Assembly (NCBI GenBank): GCA_003402745.1
Contig: QQND01000006.1
Location: 1-61,860, forward strand
Origin: Verrucomicrobiota bacterium
Lineage (GTDB): Bacteria > Verrucomicrobiota > Verrucomicrobiia > Chthoniobacterales > Chthoniobacteraceae
Reading direction: 5' to 3'
Length of the DNA: 61,860 bases
Shown: in pieces, positions 17,787 to 27,600 of the stretch
Layout: each line of letters opens with the position of its first letter
How positions within the stretch are numbered: the stretch's first letter is position 1
Program-made: the position numbers and the translations under genes
The notes under the pieces: generated by a model
Seen by the model: only the letters and a program-made list of their open reading frames with translations
Database searches by the model: none
Told to the model about the DNA's origin: nothing

Positions 17787-18638
17787 ATGAGCGAACCCAA
17801 TTTTCTCCCAGCCTTGGTGGGCTCGATGTCCCAAGGCGCTGCGGGCAACCCGACCGTGGCCATGATCGAGGCTGCCTTCGCACACCACGGCCTGCACTGG
17901 CGCTACATCAACATGGAGGTTTCTCCGAAAGACCTGAGCGCTGCGATCCTGGGCGCAAGGGCCATGGGATTCCGGGGGTTCAACTGCAGTCTTCCGCACA
18001 AAGTCACTGTCATTTCGCATCTTGACGGTCTCGGCGAATCCGCCGCCGCCATGGGAGCCGTCAATTGCGTGGTGCGCCGGGGCGACCAGCTCATCGGTGA
18101 GAACACCGATGGCAAGGGCTTCCTGCGCTCGCTACAGGCTCTCGAAGATCCTCGTGGGAAATCCGTTGTCCTCTTCGGCGCAGGCGGTGCAGCCCGCGCC
18201 ATCGCCGTGGAACTCGCGCTCGCAGGCACGCGCAAAATCACCGTGGTCAACCGTTCCAAGGAGCGCGGCGAGGAACTCACCTTTCTCCTGCGCGAAACGC
18301 TCCAAATCGACGCGTCGCTCGTTGTCTGGAACGGAGATTACGACTTGCCTGAGGACACGGACATCGTGATCAACGGAACCTCCATCGGCCTCTACGCACC
18401 GGAGGCCCGTCTTGCGCTGAATACGGACTCCCTACGCGCCGGCATGGTGGTCGCCGATGTCATCTTCAACCCCGTCCGCACCCGTCTCCTCTCCGACGCT
18501 GCTTCCCGCGGATGCCGTCCCCTTGACGGCCTTGGGATGCTGGTCAGCCAAGGCATCATCGGCGTTCAATACTGGACGGGCATCGAACCAGACGCAGCAG
18601 TGATGCGCGCCGCGCTCGAGGCCGCGATGGGCATATGA
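17787..18638 (+). CDS. Shikimate dehydrogenase-like oxidoreductase with altered substrate-binding motif
   Basis: AroE/YdiB-family NADP(H) dehydrogenase of 283 residues. The catalytic pair is kept: K72 in NCSLPHK and D108 in ENTDGKG, with N93 in GAVN and a Rossmann loop GAGGAAR (131-137). N155-R156-S157 suggests NADP. The N-terminal Ser-x-Ser motif that binds the shikimate carboxylate in classical AroE (HSxSP) is replaced by GSMSQGAAGNP (12-22). It sits inside a sugar ABC transporter operon, eight bases after the binding protein, and overlaps the ATPase gene by four. A catabolic substrate such as a cyclitol or sugar derivative is more likely than housekeeping shikimate, but this is inference. 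Confidence 0.82.
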   Translation: MSEPNFLPALVGSMSQGAAGNPTVAMIEAAFAHHGLHWRYINMEVSPKDLSAAILGARAMGFRGFNCSLPHKVTVISHLDGLGESAAAMGAVNCVVRRGDQLIGENTDGKGFLRSLQALEDPRGKSVVLFGAGGAARAIAVELALAGTRKITVVNRSKERGEELTFLLRETLQIDASLVVWNGDYDLPEDTDIVINGTSIGLYAPEARLALNTDSLRAGMVVADVIFNPVRTRLLSDAASRGCRPLDGLGMLVSQGIIGVQYWTGIEPDAAVMRAALEAAMGI

Positions 18639-20125
18639 TCGGCGCGCCCCCCCTTCTCGAGATGCGGGGGATTGTGAAGTCCTTCCCCGGCGTCAAGGCG
18701 CTACGCGGGGTCGACCTGGCGCTTCACGCGGGCGAGGTGCTCGCGCTCCTTGGCGAAAACGGAGCGGGCAAGAGCACCCTCATGCGCATTCTCGGCGGAG
18801 CCCAGAGAGCCGACGCTGGCACCCTCCTCATCGATGGCTGTGAAACGCCATTCAACACCCCGCAGGATTCCCAAGCTGCCGGCGTCGCAGTCATCTACCA
18901 AGAGTTCAACCTCGTTCCAGGGCTCACTGCCGTGGAAAATATTTTCCTCGGCCGTGAGACGACACGCGCAGGCCTTATCGACAAACGCAGCGAACGCGAA
19001 CGCGCCCGTAAACTTTTCGAGCGCCTTGGAGCTGATATTGATCTCGATACCCCGTGCCGCCGCCTCAGCACGGCCCAGCAGCAGCTCGTTGAAATTGCAA
19101 AGGCCCTCGCTTTTGATGCGCGCATCCTTGTGATGGACGAACCCAGCGCCGCGTTGACCGCGCACGAAGTGGGGCGTCTTTTTGAAATCATCCGCGACCT
19201 CCGCTCGCAAAAAATCAGCATCATCTATATCAGCCACCGTCTCGACGAGGTCTTCGAAATCACAGACCGCGTCACCGTACTGCGAGACGGGCTCAACGTC
19301 GGAGACCGCCCCACAGCAAGCATCACCCGGGCCGAGATGATTCAGCTCATGGTCGGCCGCAAACTGACCCGCGAATTCCCACAACGCACCACCATCCCCG
19401 GCCCCACCCGCCTCGAAGTTTCCGGCCTGCGCCATGGCCGCGCCGTGTGCGATGTCTCCTTCAGCGTCGGCCGCGGCGAAATCCTCGCCCTCACCGGTCT
19501 GGTGGGAGCGGGCCGCACAGAAACCATGCGCCTTCTCTTTGGAGCGGACCCGCGCGAGGCCGGAGAAATCCGCCTCGATGGCCGCCTCCTCAGCATCGGC
19601 TCACCCTCCGACGCGATCGCCGCCGGCATTGGGTTCCTCACCGAGGATCGCAAGACGCAGGGCCTCGTCCTCGCGCACTCCGTGCTTGAAAACTTCGCTC
19701 TCCCCAACCTTCAGCGGCTTTCGCACCAGGGCTTCGTGCGGGAGCGAAGCGCACGCGACGAGTTTTCCCGCTACGTCAAACAGCTTCAGATAGCAATTCC
19801 CAGCGAGGAACAGCGTGCAGGCAACCTCTCCGGAGGCAATCAGCAGAAGGTGGTGCTCGCCAAGTGGCTGGCTCGCCACTGCGAGCTTCTCATATTCGAC
19901 GAACCCACCCGCGGCATCGATGTTGGCGCCAAGTTCGAGATCTATCTCCTCATGAACGAACTCGTCGCAGCAGGGAAATCGATCATCATGATCAGCTCCG
20001 AACTGCCCGAGGTCCTTGGAATGGCCGATAGAATTCTCGTGATGCACGAGGGCCGAATCACCGGTGAAATTGCCGACCCACGCTCCGCGACGCAGGAACA
20101 AATCATGCGCCTTGCCATCGCCTGA
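18635..20125 (+). CDS. Sugar ABC transporter ATP-binding protein, RbsA type
   Basis: A double-ABC ATPase of 496 residues powering sugar import. The first cassette has Walker A GENGAGKS and Walker B ILVMDEPSAALT with signature LSTAQQQLVEIAKAL; the second has a degenerate Walker A (GLVGAGRTE), signature LSGGNQQKVVLAKWL and LLIFDEPTRGIDVGAK. This asymmetry is normal for RbsA/MglA/XylG. Its ATG overlaps the preceding stop (ATGA), so translation is coupled. Confidence 0.95.
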   Translation: MIGAPPLLEMRGIVKSFPGVKALRGVDLALHAGEVLALLGENGAGKSTLMRILGGAQRADAGTLLIDGCETPFNTPQDSQAAGVAVIYQEFNLVPGLTAVENIFLGRETTRAGLIDKRSERERARKLFERLGADIDLDTPCRRLSTAQQQLVEIAKALAFDARILVMDEPSAALTAHEVGRLFEIIRDLRSQKISIIYISHRLDEVFEITDRVTVLRDGLNVGDRPTASITRAEMIQLMVGRKLTREFPQRTTIPGPTRLEVSGLRHGRAVCDVSFSVGRGEILALTGLVGAGRTETMRLLFGADPREAGEIRLDGRLLSIGSPSDAIAAGIGFLTEDRKTQGLVLAHSVLENFALPNLQRLSHQGFVRERSARDEFSRYVKQLQIAIPSEEQRAGNLSGGNQQKVVLAKWLARHCELLIFDEPTRGIDVGAKFEIYLLMNELVAAGKSIIMISSELPEVLGMADRILVMHEGRITGEIADPRSATQEQIMRLAIA

Positions 20126-20162
20126 CACCCAGCAGTCCGAGTGTCCGCAGCAGACTCCCTCT

Positions 20163-21485
20163 ATGAAACCAGCCCGCCTCTTCGCCGATTACGGCATGGT
20201 CTTTGTGCTCGCGCTGCTGTGCGCACTCTTCAGTGCGCTCACCTTCAGCGACCAGTCGCCCACCGGTGAAGCCGCCGCAACTCAAGTTGCCAAGTTGCTC
20301 CGTCAAGAGTTGAGCTCACCCGCACGCGTCCTCATCGCCACGCGCGACCAACCCGATGACGTCGCTTACGCCTCCGCGCTCCAGCGGCTCCTCAGCGGTT
20401 CGGGCTCCGGCGCGCAGTCTGTATCTGTCGTTCGAGGCGAACCCAAGGACGCCCGCGAAGCCCTCCAGCAACTCGCCGCAAAAGGTGAACGCCTCGATGC
20501 CATCGCTTGCACGCAGGCCACCGGCGCGTGGCTCGTGTTCTCCAACCTGCAGACGGACTTCCCCTCGCTAGGCGGGCCGCGCATCGTCACGCCGCGCAGT
20601 TATCGCTGGCCCAATTTTTTAAAGTCAGAAAACCTGCTCAACATCACCAACCAGATCGCGGTGATTGCCATCGTCGCAATCGGCGTCTCCATGGTCATCA
20701 TTACGGGGGGCATCGACCTGTCCGTCGGCAGTCTTCTCGCCCTCTCTTCCGTGCTCACGGCGCGCCTCATCCGAGACTATGCGGGCGGCGTCTCAGCGTC
20801 TCCTACCGCGATGATTCTCTCCTCGCTTGCCGGCATTGTTCTTTGCGGAGCCATCGGCGCTTTCTCCGGTGTCATGATCACACGCTTCGGCATCCCGCCC
20901 TTCATCGTAACCCTCGCCATGATGCTTGTCGGAAGCGGACTCGCCTACATCCTTGCCAAGGGCCAGTCCATTTACCAAATCCCCGAATCTTTCGTCTGGC
21001 TGGGCCGTGGCGCCGACTTTCTGAGCATCCCAAATGCCGTCCTCCTGATGGCATTCCTGTACGGCCTCGCACACCTTCTCATGAGCCGCATGAAACTCGG
21101 CCGCCATTTGTATGCGGTTGGAGGCAACAGCGAAGCCGCGCGCCTCTCCGGCGTTCCTGTGCGCCGCGTGCTGCTGTTCGCTTACGTTGCGAGCGCCTCT
21201 CTTGCGGGGCTGGGAGGTGTCATCATGGCCTCTCAACTTAAGAGCGGATCTCCAACGTATGGCGGCATGTACGAACTCTACGTGATCGCTGCCGTGGTCG
21301 TCGGAGGCACCAGTCTCGCCGGGGGCGAAGGGCGGATGTTCGGCACCCTTGCCGGCGCTTTTACGATCGCAGTGATTCAAAACGGCATGAACCTTACCAA
21401 CGTCGAAAGCTACACGCAAAAAGTCGTGCTCGGCCTCGTCATCCTTGGCGCCGTGCTCGTCGACAAAACTCGTACCAACCGCTGA
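20163..21485 (+). CDS. Sugar ABC transporter permease, RbsC type, with a large extracytoplasmic insertion
   Basis: Inner-membrane permease of 440 residues, about 115 longer than E. coli RbsC. The membrane core from about residue 157 on is typical (IITGGIDLSVGSLLALSS, GGNSEAARLSGVP, VVGGTSLAGGEGRMFGTL). Between the first helix (about 9-28) and that core lies an extra globular-looking segment, about 30-148, with alternating strand/helix pattern. It probably lies outside the cytoplasm. ATG 20163 is chosen because upstream codons are basic and lie within the ATPase gene. The stop overlaps the kinase ATG by one base. Confidence 0.9.
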   Translation: MKPARLFADYGMVFVLALLCALFSALTFSDQSPTGEAAATQVAKLLRQELSSPARVLIATRDQPDDVAYASALQRLLSGSGSGAQSVSVVRGEPKDAREALQQLAAKGERLDAIACTQATGAWLVFSNLQTDFPSLGGPRIVTPRSYRWPNFLKSENLLNITNQIAVIAIVAIGVSMVIITGGIDLSVGSLLALSSVLTARLIRDYAGGVSASPTAMILSSLAGIVLCGAIGAFSGVMITRFGIPPFIVTLAMMLVGSGLAYILAKGQSIYQIPESFVWLGRGADFLSIPNAVLLMAFLYGLAHLLMSRMKLGRHLYAVGGNSEAARLSGVPVRRVLLFAYVASASLAGLGGVIMASQLKSGSPTYGGMYELYVIAAVVVGGTSLAGGEGRMFGTLAGAFTIAVIQNGMNLTNVESYTQKVVLGLVILGAVLVDKTRTNR

Positions 21486-22423
21486 TGGCAACCGCTCCAC
21501 ACATCCTCTCCTGCGGTGAAGTCCTCTGGGACCGCTTCCCCGATGGCCCGCGTTTTGGCGGCGCTCCGGTGAACTTCGCCTGCCACGCAGCCCTCCTCGG
21601 GGCCCACGTGCAAATGCTAAGCGCTGTCGGTTCCGATCTCAGCGGCTCCCATGCACTTGCCATCCTTCAACGTTTCGGCATCGACACCACGTTTGTGCAG
21701 TCTTTGACAAACGCCCCCACGGGCTCCGTGAACGTCTCCGTCGACCCCGCAGGAAAACCCAGTTTCCAGATCGAAACAGAATCCGCCTGGGACTTTATCG
21801 CATCGGAAGGCGCGCTCCTGGACGGCCTTGCATCGGTGGATGTCGTTTACTTCGGGACTCTTGGGCAGCGCAGCGCACAATCCCGAGACACGATCCGGAC
21901 CGTGCTCCGGGAGGCAAGGGCCCGCGGCGTCCTGCGCGTGCTCGACCTCAACCTTCGGCCCCCCTTCTACGACGCCGCTCTTCTACGCGATTCCATCGCT
22001 CTAGCCGGCGTCTTAAAACTCAGCGACGAGGAACTTCCGGCGCTCGAAGCCGCATGTGAGCTTCCCCTTGGCTCCTCGCCTGAAGCCAGCCTCCACTCCT
22101 TGCGCTCGCGATTCGCTCTTGATTGCATCGTCCTGACCCGGGGCGCAGACGGCGCTCTGATGGTTTCTGATTCCGGCACGGCGGAACAGCAGGGGATTCC
22201 CACCAAAGTGGTGGATACCGTCGGAGCTGGCGATGCTTTCACCGCCGCCTTCGTCTTGGGCCTTCTCCGGGGCAAGCCACCTGCTGATATTCTTCGCCTC
22301 GCCTGCGAAACAGCCGCTGCAGTCTGCTCACATGCGGGCGCCATCCCGCCGGTCGCTCAAACCTCGCACGTATCGCGAGAGGAACGGGGCTCCGCCAGTT
22401 TCGTCTCGGGCGCAGGCTCTTAA
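21485..22423 (+). CDS. PfkB-family sugar kinase, fructokinase-like
   Basis: A 312-residue ribokinase-superfamily kinase. The opening SCGEVLWDRFPDGPRFGGAPVNFACHAA resembles bacterial fructokinases, and the C-terminal VVDTVGAGDAFTAAF carries the catalytic Asp and anion hole. It would phosphorylate the imported sugar, or the ketose made by the dehydrogenase encoded upstream. It is the last gene of the sugar operon and overlaps the permease stop by one base. Fructose is the best guess from pattern, but the true substrate depends on the transporter ligand. Confidence 0.85.
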   Translation: MATAPHILSCGEVLWDRFPDGPRFGGAPVNFACHAALLGAHVQMLSAVGSDLSGSHALAILQRFGIDTTFVQSLTNAPTGSVNVSVDPAGKPSFQIETESAWDFIASEGALLDGLASVDVVYFGTLGQRSAQSRDTIRTVLREARARGVLRVLDLNLRPPFYDAALLRDSIALAGVLKLSDEELPALEAACELPLGSSPEASLHSLRSRFALDCIVLTRGADGALMVSDSGTAEQQGIPTKVVDTVGAGDAFTAAFVLGLLRGKPPADILRLACETAAAVCSHAGAIPPVAQTSHVSREERGSASFVSGAGS

Positions 22424-22430
22424 AAGGGCC

Positions 22431-23183
22431 TCATTGCGGAGGCAGCAATTCCGCCTGCGTCTTTTTCGGGTCCTTTGCCGAAGCCGCCGAACGGGTCCGG
22501 AGGTTGAGCATTTCCACGGCGAAGGAGAAGGCCATCGCAAAGTAAATGTAGCCCTTTGGGATGTGCATGCCCGTACCTTCAGCCACCAGCATCAGGCCGA
22601 CCATCAGCAAGAAGGCCAGCGCGAGAATCTTTACGGAGGGATGTTTGTTTACAAAATCACCGATCGGTTTGGAGGCAAACAACATCACGAGAAGCGCGAG
22701 AACCACCGCGGCAATCATGACCCCGACATCCTGGGCCAGCCCTACCGCGGTAATGACTGAATCGAGTGAAAAAACAATGTCGATCACCAGGATTTGCACC
22801 ACAATCGAAGCCAGTTTCGCCCGCCCGCCCGCAGAGGGTTCGTGGCTTGGCCCCTCCATGGTCCCGTGGATTTCATGGACGCTTTTCCAGAGCAAAAACA
22901 GCCCCCCGAGCAAAAGCACAACATCCTTGCCCGAGACCGCATGCCCGAGCACTTCAAACATCGGTTGGGTGAGTTTCATCAGCCAGAAAATCGAACACAA
23001 CAGACCGATGCGGGCAAAAAGAGCGAGGAATAGTCCGATCGTCCTCGCTTTTCCCTGTTCGTGTTTCGGAAGTTTCGCCGCCAGAATCGCAATGAATATC
23101 ACGTTATCGATTCCGAGCACGATCTCGAGGACGGTAAGCGTCAGCAGGGAGATCCAAGTTTGTGGGTCCGTCAGAAGCGACAT
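22431..23183 (-). CDS. TerC family integral membrane protein
   Basis: A 250-residue membrane protein of the TerC/YgdQ family with seven or more predicted helices. The acidic in-membrane motifs are diagnostic: LTVLEIVLGIDNVIFIAI near residue 15 and VIDIVFSLDSVITAVG near residue 130. Members are linked to tellurite resistance and to manganese or other metal export during secretion. ATG 23183 is preferred; the 30 residues upstream in frame are not family-like. It converges on the sugar operon with only seven bases between stops. Confidence 0.9.
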   Translation of the reverse strand: MSLLTDPQTWISLLTLTVLEIVLGIDNVIFIAILAAKLPKHEQGKARTIGLFLALFARIGLLCSIFWLMKLTQPMFEVLGHAVSGKDVVLLLGGLFLLWKSVHEIHGTMEGPSHEPSAGGRAKLASIVVQILVIDIVFSLDSVITAVGLAQDVGVMIAAVVLALLVMLFASKPIGDFVNKHPSVKILALAFLLMVGLMLVAEGTGMHIPKGYIYFAMAFSFAVEMLNLRTRSAASAKDPKKTQAELLPPQ

Positions 23184-23414
23184 AGTTCCCAGAGATACCC
23201 AACCCCTGTTCAAATCTAAAGAAACTTTCCTCAGACACCCGCAGGAATTCGCCCCACCGGCCCTGCCTACCATCGGCTGCAGCGCTGCCTATTGATATTT
23301 AGCTCTGTTTCTTTGCTTGCTGCGGGGTTTACTCATTTGCGACGAGTGTTTCTCCCCAAATGGAGGCGCTCCGGCGTCTCAGCCACCCCTTTCTTCACTT
23401 TTTGTTTCTGTCGG

Positions 23415-24662
23415 ATGAAAAAACGTCTTTTTGTTGTGCTCCTCCTCTGTTGCGGCGGAGTCGTTTGGTTTGCACGAACACAGCCACAGGTGTCTGCAGC
23501 GCTGCAATTCGCTTCAGCCGGCATGCAAAAACTCACCTCGGCGGGTGGCGCGGCCCCGGCTCCGATTCAAAATAAAGGGCCCGAAGGCGGGCCTCCGGTG
23601 CCGGTGGTGACGGGTCTCGCGGAAAGCAAGGACGTTCCCATTTACCTCAACGGCCTGGGCAATGTGCAGGGGTTCAACAGCGTCACCATTCGTTCACGCA
23701 TTGACGGCCAGCTCGAAAAAGTCGCCTTTGACGAAGGACAGGAAGTCAAAGCAGGCCAACTCCTCGCTCAAATCGACCCCCGCCCCTTCCAGGCTGCCCT
23801 CGACCAGGCCAGCGCACGCCGCAAACAAAACGAAGCGCTCCTGGCCAACGCCAAACGCGACCTGGTGCGCGACCTCGCGCTGCTCGCAGAAAAAGCAGGC
23901 ACCGCGCAAAAAGCGGATACCCAGCAAGCTCTGGTGGAACAACTCGAAGCAACGCTTAAATCCGACGATGCCGCCATCGAAGCCGCCTCAGTACAGCTTG
24001 GCTATGCCAGCATCCACTCCCCGATCAGCGGCAGGGCAGGCATCCGGCTCGTAGACGCGGGCAATGTCGTGCGGGCGCAGGACACCAACGGCCTGGTCGT
24101 TGTCACCCAGATGCAGCCCGTCTCGGTGGTTTTCACCCTGCCGGAGCAACAGTTGCAGACCATCCGGACCGAATTTGAGAAAGGAACACTGCAGGTCGTT
24201 GCCGTTGGCAGGGACAATTCCACGCGCTTGGCAGAAGGCACGCTGAGCGTCATCGACAACCAGATCGACCCCACCACGGGCACCATCCGCCTCAAGGCGA
24301 CCTTCGCCAATGAAGATCTCAAACTCTGGCCCGGGCAGTTCATCAACGTCCGCCTGCGCGTGGCCGTGCGGGCGGGCGCGACGGTTGTTCCCTCCCAGGT
24401 CGTCCAGCAGGGACCCTCGGGTGCTTTCGCTTTTGTAGTCACCCCGGAGGGCGTCGCGGAACTGCGCCCGCTTCAAGTCGCCCGCATCGAAGACGGTCTC
24501 GCCCTGATCGACTCCGGCCTGCAAGCCGGAGACCGCGTTGTCGTGGACGGCCAATACCGCCTCCAGCCCGGCTCCAAAGTCCGCACGGGTGACGGAGCCA
24601 AAGTTCCGGTGAGCGCCCAAACGCGGGCCGCAGAAGTCGGCCGCACCAAAGGCCAGCCGTGA
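23415..24662 (+). CDS. mdtA: RND efflux pump membrane-fusion protein, MdtA-like
   Basis: A 415-residue periplasmic adaptor with an N-terminal signal or anchor helix (about 3-20). The biotinyl-lipoyl halves are visible (FNSVTIRSRIDGQLEKVAFDEGQEVKAGQLLAQID, and SPISGRAGIRLVDAGNVV), separated by a coiled-coil hairpin (about 125-195) that contacts the outer-membrane channel. The beta-barrel region holds DPTTGTIRLKATF. It is the first gene of a three-gene operon; the next start overlaps its stop (GTGA). No TolC-like gene is in the window, so the outer-membrane partner is elsewhere. Confidence 0.92.
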   Translation: MKKRLFVVLLLCCGGVVWFARTQPQVSAALQFASAGMQKLTSAGGAAPAPIQNKGPEGGPPVPVVTGLAESKDVPIYLNGLGNVQGFNSVTIRSRIDGQLEKVAFDEGQEVKAGQLLAQIDPRPFQAALDQASARRKQNEALLANAKRDLVRDLALLAEKAGTAQKADTQQALVEQLEATLKSDDAAIEAASVQLGYASIHSPISGRAGIRLVDAGNVVRAQDTNGLVVVTQMQPVSVVFTLPEQQLQTIRTEFEKGTLQVVAVGRDNSTRLAEGTLSVIDNQIDPTTGTIRLKATFANEDLKLWPGQFINVRLRVAVRAGATVVPSQVVQQGPSGAFAFVVTPEGVAELRPLQVARIEDGLALIDSGLQAGDRVVVDGQYRLQPGSKVRTGDGAKVPVSAQTRAAEVGRTKGQP

Positions 24663-27600
24663 ACTTCTCCGAGGTCTTCATCAGGCGACCCGTCGCCACG
24701 ACGCTTTTGATGGTCGGGATGGTGCTCCTGGGCGTTTTAAGTTACACGCTTCTGCCCGTTTCGGCCCTCCCGGCGATCGACTTCCCCACGCTGGAGGTTC
24801 GCACCGGTTATCCCGGAGCGGCGCCGGAGGTAATGGCGGCCTCCGTCACCACCCCCCTCGAGCGCCAGTTCGGCCAGATCAGCGGCCTCCAAACCATGAC
24901 CTCCGTCAGTTCGTTTGGAAATTCCAGCATCATCCTCCAGTTCGGCCTCGACCGCGACATCGACGCCTCCTCCCAGGATGTTCAGGCGGCCATCAATATC
25001 TCCGGAGGCGTCCTGCCGCGCAACCTGCCCTCGCCGCCCGTGTTCAGCAAGGTCAACCCCGCCGACCCTCCCATTCTCACGCTGGTGGTTTCTTCCGAAA
25101 CGCTGCCCCTGGAGCAGGTCAATGATCTGGCCGATACGATTCTGGCTCAGAAACTCAGCCAAGTCAGCGGCGTCGGCTTGGTCACTATTCAGGGCAATCA
25201 AAAACCCGCCGTTCGCATCCGGCTCAATCCTGCCGCCCTCGCGGGCTTGAACCTGAGTCTGGAGGACGTCCGCTCCGCCATCGTGACCTCCAGCGTCAAT
25301 ACCCCAAAGGGCAGCCTCGATGGGAAACGCCAGACTTTCGCCCTCCAAACCAACGACCAGATTTCCTCGGCCGCAGGGTTTCGTCCGATGATCATCGCCT
25401 ACCGCAACGGCGCCCCCGTGCGCGTGAGCGATGTGGGTGACGTCATCGACAACGTTGAGAACAACCGTCAAGGCGCGTGGGTCGGAGCCAAGCCTTCTGT
25501 CGTGGTGGATATCCAGCGCCAACCTGGGGCCAATATTATTGCAACGGCCGACCGCATTAAAGAGCTGCTGCCCCAACTGCGCACCAGTCTTCCGCCCTCC
25601 GTACGCGTAGAGATCCTCAACGACCGCACCGAAACCATCCGAGCCTCCGTCCACGACGTCCAGTTTACGATGCTCCTCGCCGCGGGTTTGGTGGTACTGG
25701 TTATCTTTTTGTTCCTGCGAAAATTCTGGGCGACGGTCATTCCAGCAGTCGCACTCCCGCTCGCGGTGGTGGGGACTTTTGGCCTGATGAAACTCGGGGG
25801 CTTCAGCCTCAATAACCTCTCTTTGATGGCACTCACCATCTCCACGGGATTTGTCGTCGACGATGCCATCGTGATGATTGAAAACATCGTGCGTTTTTTG
25901 GAAAAGGGCGACTCTCCCATGGACGCCGCACTCAAGGGCTCCAAACAAATCGGATTTACCGTCATTTCCCTGAGCGTCTCTCTGATCGCGGTGTTCATTC
26001 CGCTGCTGTTTATGACCGGAATTGTGGGCCGCCTTTTTCGGGAATTCGCACTCACCTTGAGCGCTTCCGTCGCCGTCTCCGCCGTGGTGTCGCTGACGCT
26101 CACTCCGATGATGTGCGCGCGAATGCTCAGGCCCGAACGCGAAGAAACCCACGGACGCCTTTACCGGTGGACGGAGCACCTGTTTGACGCCCTGCTAGCC
26201 GCCTACGAAACCGGCTTACGCTGGGTCCTGCGTCACCAGCGGTTTACCCTGCTAGTCACCGCCGCGACCCTTGTGGCAACCTTGTACCTGTACACGATCA
26301 TCCCCAAGGGCCTTTTGCCGCAGCAAGATACCGGTCTCATTCTGGGCATTACAGAAGCCTCACCCAGTATCTCCTACAAAGCGATGGTCCAGCAGCAGGC
26401 GCTGGTCACCGAGTTGCTCCAACGCGACCCCGATGTTGCAAGCGTCGCCTCCCTCGTCGGAGGTGGCCAGGTCAATCCAGCCACCAACACCGGCCGTCTT
26501 TACATCGCCCTCAAACCCCGCAAACAAAGGCAATCCGACGTCGATGCCGTCATGCAACGCCTCCACACCGCCACCTCCGGACTTCCAGGGATCACGCTTC
26601 TCATGCAGGCCGTGCAGGACCTCCGACTCGACAGCCGTATCAGCCGCACCCAATACCAGTACACGCTCCAAAGCATCAACGACGAGGAACTCGACGCGTG
26701 GTCCGGACGACTGATGCAGGAGCTGCAAAAAAGGAATGAACTTGCCGGCGTCACCTCCGACAAACAGGCGGGCGGCCTCCAACTCCGCGTGGAGGTGGAC
26801 CGGGATAAGGCGCAGCGCCTCAACGTCACCACGCAGGCGATCGACGACACCCTTTACGACGCCTTCGGCCAGAGACAAGTCTCCGTCATCTTCACTCAGC
26901 TCAACCAGTATCGTGTCATTCTTGAAGTAGACCCCGCGTTCCAAAAAGACACCGATGCCCTGCAAAAAGTCTTCGTCAAATCCACAACCGGCAGTCTGGT
27001 GCCGCTCATCGCTTTCGCCTCGCTGCGCACCGTAAATGCTCCGCTATCCATCCAGCATCAGGGACAGTTCCCAGCTGTAACGCTGTCCTTCAACACCCCG
27101 CCTGGTGGCTCGCTCGGCCGGGCGATTGAAGCAATTGAAGCCGTTAAACGCGAAATCGGCTTGCCCGAAACCATCGCCACCGAGTTCTCCGGCAGCGCCG
27201 CGGAATTTCAGTCCTCGCTCTCCAGCACCCCGCTGCTGCTTCTGGCCGCCATTGTAGTCATCTACATCGTTCTCGGTATTTTATACGAGAGCTACATCCA
27301 TCCCATCACCATCCTTTCTTCATTGCCGTCCGCTGGCGTTGGCGCCTTGCTCGCGCTTTATCTCACGCGCATGGACCTCAACCTGATCGGGATCATCGGG
27401 ATCATCCTCCTCATCGGCATCGTCAAAAAGAACGCGATCATGATGATCGACTTCGCGATCGAGGCCGAGCGCGACGCCGGAGTTCCGCCAGAAGAATCCA
27501 TCTACCAAGCCTGCGTTTTACGGTTCAGGCCGATCTTGATGACGACCGCAGCCGCACTTTTGGGGGCGCTTCCCCTTGTGTTTGAAAGTGGGGCGGGGGC

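Noticed and set aside
24737-26179. 480-codon - strand frame
   Set aside because: Mirror frame of the mdtB gene in GC-rich DNA; Gly/Asp/His-rich with no recognisable motif.
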